64,000 nucleotides of DNA from Methanobacteriota archaeon (GCA_023396065.1 JAEWXF010000014.1:1-64000); one strand, 5' to 3'. Positions 32,198-41,651 are shown, numbered from the stretch's first letter. Made by a program: numbers and translations. The notes: generated by a model from the sequence alone, not told the origin.

Positions 32198-32208
32198 ATC
32201 TTATATTG
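32198..32208 (-). promoter_or_regulatory. TATA box in front of adkA
   Basis: On the minus strand this reads CAATATAAGAT, some 39 bases before the adkA ATG at 32164, implying a leader of about 14 nt. A dedicated promoter makes sense because the gene has been separated from secY. Confidence 0.45.
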
Positions 32209-32324
32209 GTGGGGAGATGTAATAAACCTGTTTTCATTACGAAGACATCAGAGAAACAGAGGGCTTCTCCGGACTGCACATATGCTGATGAAACGAAAGA
32301 GAAAATATCAGAGTTTTGAGGAAT

Positions 32325-32732
32325 TTATGAAAACCGCAATCTGGTATACCCAAGAATGTCAGTAGATCCATCCAGAAATATTCCTTCAGCTACCACATAC
32401 TGCCACCCTTCAACACCTTTCGCCATGCCAGAACAGTGCAGAACCTCCATGAGATTCACCGGGTGAAATGAATAACGGATATCCTCTTGTCCGTGAAGAT
32501 AGAGATCCATGGATGTCAGGGATGCAACACGATCTCCACCTACAACCACAGCGATGACATCATCACCGGATATCCGGACCATCATATCCACACCGTTCGT
32601 AACCGGAGCGTCAGTCAGATCATACACCAAAGTTTCGCCAATAAAAACCAACATGCCGATACTAACAATAATCAGAATAAGGATCAGGGCAACCGACCAC
32701 AGCGATACAGATCCGTCGTCCTCTTTTTGCAT
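32325..32732 (-). CDS. Archaeal pilin-like small surface protein
   Basis: 135 residues. Short charged N-terminus (MQKEDDGSVSL), then a single hydrophobic helix (WSVALILILIIVSIGMLVFIG) and a small beta-rich domain with IAVVVGGDRVASL. This resembles archaeal type IV pilin-like proteins (class III signal peptide, DUF1628-like), where the acidic residues precede V-S-x-x-I and the C-terminal beta part contains a GGD motif. It starts within the stop codon of the Cache lipoprotein gene (TAATG), so the two form a unit. Assignment is by pattern only. Confidence 0.5.
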   Translation of the reverse strand: MQKEDDGSVSLWSVALILILIIVSIGMLVFIGETLVYDLTDAPVTNGVDMMVRISGDDVIAVVVGGDRVASLTSMDLYLHGQEDIRYSFHPVNLMEVLHCSGMAKGVEGWQYVVAEGIFLDGSTDILGYTRLRFS

Positions 32733-34435
32733 TACGGCATCAACTCCAATGGATCGGTACGTGAAGTTATATCCAGTTCCATACCGGAAAGAACAAACCA
32801 GTTGTCATCCACCGCTTCCACATAGATCAAACGGACGCTTTGCCGCGTCGGGTCGTCCGGAACGGGCAGAGCATTATATGTCAGACCGCCGCCATCCAGA
32901 ACAGAGAGCACATACTGCCGACCAAACGATGCACCATTCGCGTCGGTAAACGAGAAAATATTCTTTCCGGTATCACCGGGAGCAAAAGCGTTGGCCAGAA
33001 CGGTTCCCCGCATATCGATTGCGGCAAAGTCGGTAATGTTTTCAGACGCTGCGGCAAGAAGTTTCGAGGAACCACTGTTGAGGTCGGCAAGTACTACCTC
33101 TTTTCCAAACTCCCGTGCATACAGTGTTGTATTTCGAGTAAGCGTGATAACATCACCGGCAGCATGCGGGATCACCGGAGATATTTCGGATGCCGCAGGC
33201 ATCCGAATCGTGATAAACCAGGAGTCATCAATGGGCATCACATAAATCAGAAGCAGCAGTGCATCGGTCGGAATCTCTCCGACTGACACAGATTCATACT
33301 TTTGCAGATATCCTCCGCCCTGCTGGGCGAGATAGATCATATGCCGGACTGTCGGAACATCATAGGCATCATGTAAATTGATCCAGCTACTTATGCTGGA
33401 ACGCTGGGTTCCACTGGACATCGCGATGACATTTCCTTCCATATCATAGGCAACCAGAGGATAGGTCGGTACTTCGTTTCTCAGATACTCCAGAGTCTTT
33501 TCCTTGGAGTGTGACCTAGCATACTGGAAAATTTTCAGGGCCTCCTCGGTCATCCCACTAGCATTCGGGGTGAACTGCATGTCAGAGGGAACTGACCACG
33601 GAGAGACTGGACGATCGACCATCAGTCTGACATCAGTTCCCAGAATGTTCACCGTTTTCCAGACATTGATCTTCTCATATTTTCCCAGATACAGCGGAGT
33701 ATATGCAGGGTACTGGATTGAACCCTCCGGCAACACCATCAGCGTATTATAATTCACGTCATGATCTGCTACATACTCCAATGACCCCCCGCTGATATCC
33801 CATCCGATGTACTCCGTTGCCGTGGAGTAGAGTACCCATCCATCCGGCAGGAGGGCAGATACAGCATACTCCGACAGTTCCGAAACCTCTTCACCAAAGG
33901 TATGGAACAGCATTCCCAAATCAAAGAAGAAACTGATGTAGCCGCAGTATGTTCCGTCCGGAGAGTAGACCGGCAGGCTCCCTTCCACCACATATCCATA
34001 CCCGGATACATAGAACGGCCCGGTTAGCAGAACATGAGAACCCGTAAAATCGGACTCGTTGTGCTGATGAGTAATTGCTGATCTCAGAGGCGAGAACGTT
34101 TCCGGTACACAGATTTCCTCAGTACTGTTCACCGGATAATATTCCAAAAGCGTGAACCTGGGATTTTCCACATAGTACTTCAGAAGAAGATCGATAATCT
34201 TCGGATTATTTCCGGAAACCCTGCCTACATTATCTGCCAGACCATGGAAATCCGCCTCAAGTTTCATAAAACCGGAGACAACAACATCCGCATACCGGTC
34301 AAGGACCAGAACCATATCATCCGGAGCTTCCAGAGTATGATTTTCTGTATTCAGAGGCTGCTGGACACATCCGGCAGAGCCGAGTATCAGACAGGCCACG
34401 AGCAGAACTGCACACGGTGCACAAAGAGTATACAA
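32732..34435 (-). CDS. Extracellular lipoprotein with tandem Cache sensor domains
   Basis: 567 residues. TTG start at 34435; the preceding in-frame codon group contains a stop, and the start is required for a complete signal peptide ending in the lipobox-like LGSAGC (about residue 18-23). The mature protein has a double-Cache-like module (about 40-270, with YVVEGSLPVYSPDGTYCGYI). Two single-Cache modules follow, about 295-415 (PLVAYDMEGNVIAMS) and about 420-560 (AAIDMRGTVLANAFAPGDTG). Cache domains bind small ligands in chemoreceptors and kinases, but no kinase or receptor output domain is present here, so this is a detached sensor or binding protein. Downstream partner is the pilin-like gene. 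Confidence 0.7.
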   Translation of the reverse strand: MYTLCAPCAVLLVACLILGSAGCVQQPLNTENHTLEAPDDMVLVLDRYADVVVSGFMKLEADFHGLADNVGRVSGNNPKIIDLLLKYYVENPRFTLLEYYPVNSTEEICVPETFSPLRSAITHQHNESDFTGSHVLLTGPFYVSGYGYVVEGSLPVYSPDGTYCGYISFFFDLGMLFHTFGEEVSELSEYAVSALLPDGWVLYSTATEYIGWDISGGSLEYVADHDVNYNTLMVLPEGSIQYPAYTPLYLGKYEKINVWKTVNILGTDVRLMVDRPVSPWSVPSDMQFTPNASGMTEEALKIFQYARSHSKEKTLEYLRNEVPTYPLVAYDMEGNVIAMSSGTQRSSISSWINLHDAYDVPTVRHMIYLAQQGGGYLQKYESVSVGEIPTDALLLLIYVMPIDDSWFITIRMPAASEISPVIPHAAGDVITLTRNTTLYAREFGKEVVLADLNSGSSKLLAAASENITDFAAIDMRGTVLANAFAPGDTGKNIFSFTDANGASFGRQYVLSVLDGGGLTYNALPVPDDPTRQSVRLIYVEAVDDNWFVLSGMELDITSRTDPLELMP

Positions 34436-34554
34436 TTTTTGTCACATAGTATCTAACACCACAGGTATCGCGGTGAAAATTCTTTCGTATTTTGTTTATC
34501 ATGAAAAAGGATAAATCCTTTGGACGATACAAAACGAAACAGAAAAAAAGGATA

Positions 34555-35997
34555 TTAGTCTTTGCCGCCGAAGAAGCCCCGCATAAACGGATACATCTCC
34601 ATGATCTGCTCGTTCGCAATCTGTTCATACAGACGGTAAACGATTGAGACCGTAAGCAGAAGACCAGTACCTCCGACGAACCCGATGATACCAAGCATGT
34701 TTGCAAGAATACTGAGTACTCCGATAAACACACCGCCAATCACCGTAACACGCGGAATGTATCTGTCCAGATACCGCTCCAGCACCGCAGGGCTTCTGCG
34801 GTATCCCGGAATCTGCATACCGGAGTTCTGAATCTGGCGGGCAACATGTTTTGAATCCAGACCTGCGGTCTTGACCCAGAAGATTGCAAACAGAGCACCT
34901 CCGACAATCATGACGACTGCATCAATACCCACACGAATTGCAACTTCCCATGCAGCGTGACCGGCTCCCGTAAATTGCGGCAGCCACCACATCCAGTCCT
35001 GCGGCTGGTTAATCGGTGCAAGATACCACATCAGACCATTGATCGGCGTGGAACCGTTATATTCTCCGAAAATGTTGATGCCAACACTAGAGAGGAACAT
35101 ACCAATCATCTGCACATTTGCCTGCAGCACACGCACGAGAATCATCGGCAGAACACTTGCATACACAAGTTTCACCGGGAATCTCGCACGGGCGCCACGA
35201 ACATTTGCGTGGGCAAGCGGAATCTCCACACGAGTTGCTTCCACATACACGATGAGGAAGAACAAACCGATCGTTGTTATCAGCGCAAGCAGCTCCAAAC
35301 CAAAGTACTGGACAACGTTTGCACCGTCACCAATTACCTGGAACAGCCTTGGGAAAAATCCCACGGCATACTGATCGGTTGTCGCTTCCCAGTTGAAGAA
35401 ACCGTTCACCAGACCCTGGGCAACTCCTGCAACGATGAAGAGACCGACACCAGAACCAATACCCCATTTGGAGACGACTTCGTCCATGAAGACAACCAGC
35501 AGACCTCCGATACAGATCTGCAGGAAGATCAGGAACATGACGGCTGCAGTGTTCCCGCCAAACAGCGAGGCAACACCCAGATCAGGGCTCATCCATCCGC
35601 CCAGCACGTTCGGCAGAGCTTCCAGAATGATCATTACAAAGATCAGCAGTTTCTGCAGACCCATGTAAATAACCTGACCACGCTCATCAGAAGTATTGAT
35701 CTTAATCAGGTCAGCACCACGAAGCAACTGCAGTACGATAGATGCGGTTACAATCGGTCCGATACCAAGGTGCAGAATCGTTCCGGACGCACCGGCGAGT
35801 AACGCACGGTAATACTGGAAAACGTCCAAAGATGTTGCACTCAGACCAAAAACCGGAATGTTCGTCAATATAAAATACAACAGCAGCACCGCGGCCGTCC
35901 ACAGCAACTTATTTTTGAAGTGAACGTGACCTTCCGGTGGCCGAACCGCCGGCATTTTTGCCAGCAGTGGTTCCATTCGATCCAGCAGCTCTCCCAT
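34555..35997 (-). CDS. secY: Preprotein translocase subunit SecY
   Basis: 480 residues with ten membrane helices; central channel subunit of the Sec61/SecYEG translocon. Recognised by NKLLWTAAVLLLYFILTNIP at helix 1, GIGSGVGLFIVAGVAQGLVN and TRVEIPLAHANVRGARARFP in the ribosome-facing loop, and GYRRSPAVLERYLDRYIP. Ends the ribosomal protein series after L15. Confidence 0.95.
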   Translation of the reverse strand: MGELLDRMEPLLAKMPAVRPPEGHVHFKNKLLWTAAVLLLYFILTNIPVFGLSATSLDVFQYYRALLAGASGTILHLGIGPIVTASIVLQLLRGADLIKINTSDERGQVIYMGLQKLLIFVMIILEALPNVLGGWMSPDLGVASLFGGNTAAVMFLIFLQICIGGLLVVFMDEVVSKWGIGSGVGLFIVAGVAQGLVNGFFNWEATTDQYAVGFFPRLFQVIGDGANVVQYFGLELLALITTIGLFFLIVYVEATRVEIPLAHANVRGARARFPVKLVYASVLPMILVRVLQANVQMIGMFLSSVGINIFGEYNGSTPINGLMWYLAPINQPQDWMWWLPQFTGAGHAAWEVAIRVGIDAVVMIVGGALFAIFWVKTAGLDSKHVARQIQNSGMQIPGYRRSPAVLERYLDRYIPRVTVIGGVFIGVLSILANMLGIIGFVGGTGLLLTVSIVYRLYEQIANEQIMEMYPFMRGFFGGKD

Positions 35998-36021
35998 GAG
36001 TGATACACCAAAAATTTAAAT

Positions 36022-36444
36022 TTAGGGGGTCAGGGTCTGACCGCCCTGTTCCTGAACTTTCGCGACAGCACGCTCGGAGAAGTTTTCTGCGGTGATCTCA
36101 AGCTTGTGGGTCACACGACCTCCACCGAGAACCTTCTCAACACCAATCTGTGCGGCGTCAAGAATAATAACATCTCCGTTTTGTGTGGCAATACCGCGGG
36201 CAACAAGATCCGGAATCATCTGGTCGATATCACCGATATCGAGGACTTCATAGGAAACGGAGGTCTTGCAGACAAATCCGTGTTTCCCTTCAGTCTTTCC
36301 GAGCAGATAGAACCGGGTGAAATTGTGGTCACGCCATCCTGCCTGTCCACGACCTCCGCGGTTACCTGCACCACGGCGATTCTTGTGGGTACCCCCACCG
36401 CAGGTGCGGGTTCCCCGGAACTTTGAACGCTTGTTGACTGGCAT
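36022..36444 (-). CDS. rpl15: Ribosomal protein uL15
   Basis: 140 residues. Glycine/arginine-rich N-terminus (KFRGTRTCGGGTHKNRRGAG) that reaches into the 23S rRNA, and a globular C-terminal half ending in EITAENFSERAVAKVQEQGG. Located between L30 and SecY as usual. Confidence 0.95.
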   Translation of the reverse strand: MPVNKRSKFRGTRTCGGGTHKNRRGAGNRGGRGQAGWRDHNFTRFYLLGKTEGKHGFVCKTSVSYEVLDIGDIDQMIPDLVARGIATQNGDVIILDAAQIGVEKVLGGGRVTHKLEITAENFSERAVAKVQEQGGQTLTP

Positions 36445-36449
36445 ACTTT

Positions 36450-36911
36450 TTACCTCATCTTGATCAGAAGGTCATTAATTTCCTTCCCGTAGTATCCCAG
36501 GGCACCGCCCTGATTGAACGTACGCTTCGTGGTTTTGTATCCCTTTCTTGGCGGGTGCATACGCAGAACCGGCTTGAGTTCCGGAACATCTTTCATCCGG
36601 ATCTGACCTGCTACAAGAGCAGCCGCAAGTTCGGCGATACTTCCATAGGAAGTTGCTTCCTTCACGTACTCCTCTGTCAGCGGCTTGTTACCGGTAAGTC
36701 TGCCACGGGTGGAGAGAATCGTCTCAAGCGTAACTGCATCGACTTCACCAAAGGCAATGTAGTCCTTGGCTTTGCGAATCATACCGAGGTACTCCGGAGT
36801 CTCCGGCACAAGAACGCAGTGGTTAATGTGATGAAGACGGAGCATCTTTAAGGTCTCCTTAATGTCGCGGCGGGTGTTTACCACTCCGCGAACCTGCACT
36901 ACTGCATACAT
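36450..36911 (-). CDS. rpl30: Ribosomal protein uL30
   Basis: 153 residues, archaeal long form. VQVRGVVNTRRDIKETLKML and HHINHCVLVPETPEYLGMIR are diagnostic; the extended C-terminal part (HPPRKGYKTTKRTFNQGG) is typical of archaea and eukaryotes. Start shares a base with the S5 stop. Confidence 0.95.
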   Translation of the reverse strand: MYAVVQVRGVVNTRRDIKETLKMLRLHHINHCVLVPETPEYLGMIRKAKDYIAFGEVDAVTLETILSTRGRLTGNKPLTEEYVKEATSYGSIAELAAALVAGQIRMKDVPELKPVLRMHPPRKGYKTTKRTFNQGGALGYYGKEINDLLIKMR

Positions 36912-37528
36912 TACTTCCGACCTCCGATACGAATCAGATTCGTTTCACGAAGCGCATTGTAGGTAGCCTTTGCGAAGTTCAGAGTAGTCCTCGTGTTACC
37001 ACTGGTGTTTACCCACACATCGCGGATACCGGCAAGTGCCAGTACTTTCTTACCGACATCACCGGTAACCAGACCGATTCCCTTCGGAGCGGGCTTCAGC
37101 GTAACGGTAACGGAACCTGCCTTACCGGTAACTTCCATTGGCACAGAGTGTTTCTGACCGCAGCCGCATTCCCAGGAACCGCATCCACGGCGAACCTTGA
37201 CAATGTTGAGCTTCGCATTTACGATAGCCTTCTTGATCGCAGTTCCGACCTGAACATCTCTGCCCTGACCGAAACCGATGTATCCATCCTTGTTGCCGAC
37301 AACAACGACCGCTCTGAACTTAATACGGCGACCGGAGTCAGTCATACGCTGCATCATATCAATGCAGAGGACCTCGTCAACAAGGTCAGGAAGCATGGCA
37401 TCAACAATACCTGCTTCCTTAATGGGGGATCCGCTTGCAAGAACATCATCGAAGTTTGCAAACTCTCCGGCCATGACTTTTCTGCCAAGACCGGTGATGG
37501 GGACCCACTCTTCCTGCTCGTAAGCCAT
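36911..37528 (-). CDS. rps5: Ribosomal protein uS5
   Basis: 205 residues. Decoding-site fidelity protein of the small subunit. The S5 N-domain signature RRIKFRAVVVVGNKDGYIGF is present, plus KGIGLVTGDVGKKVLALAGI in the C-domain and the archaeal cysteine-rich insertion GCGSWECGCGQKH. Two bases from L18. Confidence 0.96.
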   Translation of the reverse strand: MAYEQEEWVPITGLGRKVMAGEFANFDDVLASGSPIKEAGIVDAMLPDLVDEVLCIDMMQRMTDSGRRIKFRAVVVVGNKDGYIGFGQGRDVQVGTAIKKAIVNAKLNIVKVRRGCGSWECGCGQKHSVPMEVTGKAGSVTVTLKPAPKGIGLVTGDVGKKVLALAGIRDVWVNTSGNTRTTLNFAKATYNALRETNLIRIGGRK

Positions 37529-37529
37529 A

Positions 37530-38054
37530 TTATTCCAGCTCCTTCATGATTGCGTCCTTTGCTGCCTCAACCTGGGCTGCAAGATCGGCAAAGCGCTCAT
37601 CGTATTCGGCAATATGGACACCGTTGCAACGATCCTCGTCAGGGAGAATGCTCTCGCCGACCGGAACGTCGAAACCTGCATCAACAGCACCTTTCACTGC
37701 TGCAAATACACGGGCACCGGTGGATGCAACCTGCAGACCGATATCTGCAATTGCTCCCTCATATCCTGCCTTCTGGGCACGGACTGCAAACAGCATACCG
37801 GTCAGATATGCTGCCGGCGTGTTGCCGAGGTATCCCTTGTATCCATAGTTTACCAGTTCCTTGCTGTTTACATGAACAAGGGTGTAATCGCCGTCCATCT
37901 GTGCAGCTACGAGCTGAATGATGATATGGCGGTTGGTCTTGCGGATCACCATCCGGTTTCTGCCGGAGACGATAAGCCGCTGGCGCTGGTAGTAGTCAGT
38001 TTTGCCTTCACGGCGTCTGCGGAACTGAACGAAATATCTTCCATTGGTTGCCAT
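37530..38054 (-). CDS. rpl18: Ribosomal protein uL18
   Basis: 174 residues. 5S rRNA-binding protein of the large subunit; archaeal opening YFVQFRRRREGKTDYYQRQR and GYKGYLGNTPAAYLTGMLFA are characteristic. Preceded by L19e. Confidence 0.95.
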   Translation of the reverse strand: MATNGRYFVQFRRRREGKTDYYQRQRLIVSGRNRMVIRKTNRHIIIQLVAAQMDGDYTLVHVNSKELVNYGYKGYLGNTPAAYLTGMLFAVRAQKAGYEGAIADIGLQVASTGARVFAAVKGAVDAGFDVPVGESILPDEDRCNGVHIAEYDERFADLAAQVEAAKDAIMKELE

Positions 38055-38057
38055 TGT

Positions 38058-38510
38058 TTAGTCCCTCCGGGTAGTAACGATCTCAATCTGAGTCTTCAGG
38101 TGGGACACGTTACGGAACTGACCACCGGCTGCACGGCGGTAAAGTCTGCGGTATTCGGTTCTGGTAATGGAACCTGCCTCGCGCTGGGCGCGGAGTTCCT
38201 TACGCTGAGCACGGATCTTCTTGATCCACTGGGTCTTGGATGGAGTACGTGCACCCTTTGCACCGCTGCGGCGTCCCGGACCTTTACAGTGTCCGTATGC
38301 GCGCTTTGCAATACGTGCCCGTGCACGACCACGGGAGATACCCTTCTTCTGATGGGTAGAGATTGCACCGTCGGTAATCAGATTGCGGATATCCTCACGG
38401 GACATTGCACTCTGAATGTCAGACAGTTTCTCCGGGTTGAACCAGACACGGTTTTCACCGCATCCAAGAACGGAGGCGGCAATGCGGCGCTGGGAAGCGA
38501 GATCACTCAT
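38058..38510 (-). CDS. rpl19e: Ribosomal protein eL19
   Basis: 150 residues, archaeal/eukaryote-specific. LASQRRIAASVLGCGENRVW at the N-terminus, then the strongly basic helix with KGISRGRARARIAKRAYGHC and PGRRSGAKGARTPSKTQWIK. Overlaps the end of L32e by eight bases. Confidence 0.95.
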   Translation of the reverse strand: MSDLASQRRIAASVLGCGENRVWFNPEKLSDIQSAMSREDIRNLITDGAISTHQKKGISRGRARARIAKRAYGHCKGPGRRSGAKGARTPSKTQWIKKIRAQRKELRAQREAGSITRTEYRRLYRRAAGGQFRNVSHLKTQIEIVTTRRD

Positions 38511-38928
38511 CAGCCTTCGCCTCCTCGGTTACTGGTGCTGCAACAACTGCCTTTGCCTCTTTCTGGTTCAGAACCTTAATGCCAAGGGATACAGCTTTCG
38601 TCTGGATAACAGCACGCTTCTGGCCGCCGACGGATGCGCCGATACGGACAGCAGTCGTTGCTGCGTCGATCTCATCAAGTTCAACCGGCGTAAAGACGAG
38701 CACTTCACGGTATCCGCTCGGGTGGAACCCGCGGATTGCCTTCGGTGCACCAAATCCTGCTTCCGGGTGTGAACCCTTTGCACGGAAATCTTTCCGCTGC
38801 TTGCTGTGCAGACCACGCGGTCTGCGCCAGGTGTCAGCCAGCTTTACCTTTGCACAGAGGCACTGGCGGGAGAATCTGGCCTTCTTTGCAGCACGTGCAC
38901 GAATCAGTTTCTTAATTTCACTCGCCAT
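38503..38928 (-). CDS. rpl32e: Ribosomal protein eL32
   Basis: 141 residues from ATG 38928 (MASEIKKLIRARAAKKARF). Core WRRPRGLHSKQRKDFRAKGS, then GFGAPKAIRGFHPSGYREVL is diagnostic of eL32. An alanine/glutamate-rich tail follows. The frame continues upstream into L6, but there is no start with a binding site there. Confidence 0.94.
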   Translation of the reverse strand: MASEIKKLIRARAAKKARFSRQCLCAKVKLADTWRRPRGLHSKQRKDFRAKGSHPEAGFGAPKAIRGFHPSGYREVLVFTPVELDEIDAATTAVRIGASVGGQKRAVIQTKAVSLGIKVLNQKEAKAVVAAPVTEEAKADE

Positions 38929-38929
38929 A

Positions 38930-39454
38930 TTAGTTACCTCTGCTGGTAATGTAGATACCATCCTGGAACACACGGGGATCCCTGTTACGGACCCGGCATG
39001 CCTGCTCAACATTTGCAGCGGTGTTTCCAACCTTTTCACGGTCAATACCGTTTAAGATCAGCTCATCGCCCTGGACTTTTACCTTCACGCCTTCGACAAT
39101 CTTTGCATAGCGTGCCTGTTTCTCACCAAGGAAGTTGGCGATCTCAACACGGTCACCTGCAACCTTCACCTGAATCGGGAAGTGGTTGTAGACAACTTTC
39201 ATGTGGTACTCATACCCTTCGGTAACGCCCGTTGCCATCACATGAAGGAGGGCATTGTAGGTACCGACGAGAGCATACACACGGCGTCTCACGGACTCGG
39301 TAGTGATTTTAACAGCACCGTCTTCAATGACAATGCCGATTCCCGGATGGTGCATGACGCGTGCAAGTTCGCCTTTGGAACCTTTCACGGTCATGAGGTC
39401 GCCGTTCTTGGTAATAGTCACACCTGCCGGGATGTGGTAAATCATCTCATGCAT
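38930..39454 (-). CDS. rpl6: Ribosomal protein uL6
   Basis: 174 residues. Two L6 modules; IPAGVTITKNGDLMTVKGSKGEL opens the protein and DREKVGNTAANVEQACRVRN, then DPRVFQDGIYI near the end is the archaeal signature (K-V-G-x-x-A-A-x-I-E). GGAGAGG precedes the start. Confidence 0.95.
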   Translation of the reverse strand: MHEMIYHIPAGVTITKNGDLMTVKGSKGELARVMHHPGIGIVIEDGAVKITTESVRRRVYALVGTYNALLHVMATGVTEGYEYHMKVVYNHFPIQVKVAGDRVEIANFLGEKQARYAKIVEGVKVKVQGDELILNGIDREKVGNTAANVEQACRVRNRDPRVFQDGIYITSRGN

Positions 39455-39467
39455 AGTATTCCTCTCC

Positions 39468-39860
39468 TTAGAAGACGTATCCTAACAGCTCGCCACCAAT
39501 GCCGAGCTTACGTGCCTGTTCGTGGGACATAACACCCTGAGAAGTGGTCAGAATAATAATTCCGAACCCCTTTCCCGGAAGGTATCTGGTTTCCCAGGAC
39601 TCAAGGTCCTCAACTTTCACTGAGAAGCGGGGGGTAATTACACCGCACTTGTTAATGCCACCAGTCAGAGAAATCACAAAGTGACCTCCTCTGCCGTCAT
39701 CAACTTTCTCGAACCCGCTGATATATCCGTATTCCTGCATGACTTTAAGCATGTCACCAAAGAGGCGGCTTGCCGGTTCAACGGTCACTACAAGCTTACC
39801 GGTATCACCGGCATTCTTGATAGCGCTCATTGCGTCTGCAATCGGATTCTGTTTTGTCAT
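39468..39860 (-). CDS. rps8: Ribosomal protein uS8
   Basis: 130 residues. 16S central-domain binder. NPIADAMSAIKNAGDTGK at the start, then KGFGIIILTTSQGVMSHEQA near the C-terminus is the S8 signature. Located between S14 and L6. Confidence 0.95.
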   Translation of the reverse strand: MTKQNPIADAMSAIKNAGDTGKLVVTVEPASRLFGDMLKVMQEYGYISGFEKVDDGRGGHFVISLTGGINKCGVITPRFSVKVEDLESWETRYLPGKGFGIIILTTSQGVMSHEQARKLGIGGELLGYVF

Positions 39861-39873
39861 TCTCCGTCACCTC

Positions 39874-40044
39874 TTAGTTCATCTTCTTAAAGCCCATCGT
39901 GGGTGCCCACTCACGGAAGCACTGACGGCAGAAGTAAATGTTGTATCTGCGCACAAGTCCCTGCTTGCGTCCGCAAAGCTGGCACTGGTTTGCACCACGA
40001 CCATACTTTTTCTGCTGGACTTTGCCGTTGTCTTTTGCTGCCAT
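39874..40044 (-). CDS. rps14: Ribosomal protein uS14 (zinc form)
   Basis: 56 residues from ATG 40044 (MAAKDNGKVQQKKYGRGANQ). Zinc-binding form with CQLCGRKQGLVRRYNIYFC, then RQCFREWA, i.e. CxxC...CxxC. Start chosen by homology; an in-frame codon 15 bases earlier lacks a binding site. Confidence 0.95.
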   Translation of the reverse strand: MAAKDNGKVQQKKYGRGANQCQLCGRKQGLVRRYNIYFCRQCFREWAPTMGFKKMN

Positions 40045-40045
40045 A

Positions 40046-40561
40046 TTACTCCACCTCAATACCGAATGTCTCGGTCACGAACCTCATGGACTCCTCACGG
40101 GTCACATGCAGTTTCGTGTTGAGCTTCTTCTGCTGGATCTTTCTGCGTGCGGTTCTGGTTCCCTTCTTCTCGATAACTGCGATAATATCCATACCGTAGA
40201 TACCGATCTTTGGATCATATGACTGACCCGGGAAATCAGTGTGTTCCTCAATACCGAAACCGAAGTTTCCGGTTGCATCAAACTGGCGCATATGGAGAAC
40301 GTTCTCCACAGCATAGGTCTTTAATGCAGTCTGGAGGAAATCCATAGCTTTCTGACCACGAAGAGTAACTTTGCATCCGATCGGCTGACCACGGCGGACA
40401 CCAAATGCCGGAAGTGTGTTCTTGGCATAGGAACGGATTGGTTTGGAACCGGCAGTAAGATCTGCCATGATGTTCTCGGCATTGACAAGACGTTCTCCTG
40501 CCTCACCGACACCCATGTGAACGACAACCTTTGCAACATAGGGGGTCTGCATGTCGGTCAT
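40046..40561 (-). CDS. rpl5: Ribosomal protein uL5
   Basis: 171 residues. 5S rRNA and P-site tRNA contact protein. KVVVHMGVGEAGERLVNAEN, then GVRRGQPIGCKVTLRG and GIEEHTDFPGQSYDPKIGIY fit uL5. Its ATG overlaps the S4e stop by four bases. Confidence 0.95.
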   Translation of the reverse strand: MTDMQTPYVAKVVVHMGVGEAGERLVNAENIMADLTAGSKPIRSYAKNTLPAFGVRRGQPIGCKVTLRGQKAMDFLQTALKTYAVENVLHMRQFDATGNFGFGIEEHTDFPGQSYDPKIGIYGMDIIAVIEKKGTRTARRKIQQKKLNTKLHVTREESMRFVTETFGIEVE

Positions 40562-41277
40562 GCCTCAACACCCCAGGTGGAAAGGAAGGATTCCGTGGTT
40601 CCAATCATATAGATGTAGTCTTCAATGGTCTCAAACTTCTGACCGTCTGCACCCTCGAGGATGATACGGTTGGAAAGAGAGGACTGCTGAACAAGAATCT
40701 CGACAATCTTTCCGGTCTTCATCGTGTGCTGACCGCCGATGACGATTGCCATATTACCGACTGCGAACGGGAAGTGCTGCTGCACAACAAACCGGTCATC
40801 ACCAACAATACCAATAACAAGGGAATCCTTTCCTTTGTAGGAGTTGTCGCCGATGAAGTTTACTCCGCTGGTCAGATTGATCTGCGTCTTGCCACCGGCA
40901 ATAGTGGTCTTGTTTGCGATCTTAACCAGCTGAACTTTGGCAGCATCTGCAGAGATTTCGTGTTCAGTGTGGCGTCCTTTCTCATCAACAAGAATCATGT
41001 AGTGCTTGTTGATTTTGGGGAAGCTGATAATGTCAAAAACATCAATACCGATGTGTTCATCGACCACAACCTTTCCGTTGAGAACAACGTTGCGGTCGTG
41101 AAGAATCTTTTTGACTTCTTTGGTGTTCTGGGCAAGATCCATGTGATCTCTGATCCAGATACCGATCGGAAGAGCGGAAGCATCATGCGGGCCGTGTGCA
41201 GTACTTACAACATACTTGCTTTCCTTGCGGGCGATCTGCCATGCGTCCGGTGCTGTCATACGCTTTGTGCGGGTCAT
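40558..41277 (-). CDS. rps4e: Ribosomal protein eS4
   Basis: 239 residues, archaeal/eukaryotic type. S4-like RNA-binding region with LAQNTKEVKKILHDRNVVLN and a KOW-like segment (GNMAIVIGGQHTMKTGKIVE). The opening MTRTKRMTAPDAWQIARKE is slightly different from most homologues (usually KHLKR). Starts on the last base of the L24 stop. Confidence 0.95.
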   Translation of the reverse strand: MTRTKRMTAPDAWQIARKESKYVVSTAHGPHDASALPIGIWIRDHMDLAQNTKEVKKILHDRNVVLNGKVVVDEHIGIDVFDIISFPKINKHYMILVDEKGRHTEHEISADAAKVQLVKIANKTTIAGGKTQINLTSGVNFIGDNSYKGKDSLVIGIVGDDRFVVQQHFPFAVGNMAIVIGGQHTMKTGKIVEILVQQSSLSNRIILEGADGQKFETIEDYIYMIGTTESFLSTWGVEA

Positions 41278-41642
41278 TATTCCTTCACCTCAAGACGGGC
41301 TGCGCGCTTTGCGTCTTTCAGATTCAGTTTGGTGATCATCACCTTGGAGGGATCAATCGGTCTTGGAACATCCTCGCCGTTTGCCTTCTTTACTGCTACA
41401 CCGTGGACAAGGATCTTCACATGTTTGGTGTCGACGGAGTCAACAACTGCTTCAGTTCCTGCAAATTCGCCACGAAGGACTTTTACGGTGTCGCCAGTGA
41501 CAACACGGAAACTGCGCTTGCCATATTTCTTACGGAGATCATCAGCGAGAGTTGCGTGTAAGAACGCTCCACGAATGTGGATAGCTGCGTTATACCGGAA
41601 CTTTCTCTGTTTTCTCGGCTGAATGCTTGCAATACGTGCCAT
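41277..41642 (-). CDS. rpl24: Ribosomal protein uL24
   Basis: 121 residues. KOW motif VVTGDTVKVLRGEFAGTEAV; early-assembly 23S binder. Basic N-terminus QPRKQRKFRYNAAIHIRGAF. Archaeal length. Confidence 0.94.
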   Translation of the reverse strand: MARIASIQPRKQRKFRYNAAIHIRGAFLHATLADDLRKKYGKRSFRVVTGDTVKVLRGEFAGTEAVVDSVDTKHVKILVHGVAVKKANGEDVPRPIDPSKVMITKLNLKDAKRAARLEVKE

Positions 41643-41651
41643 GTCTTCACC

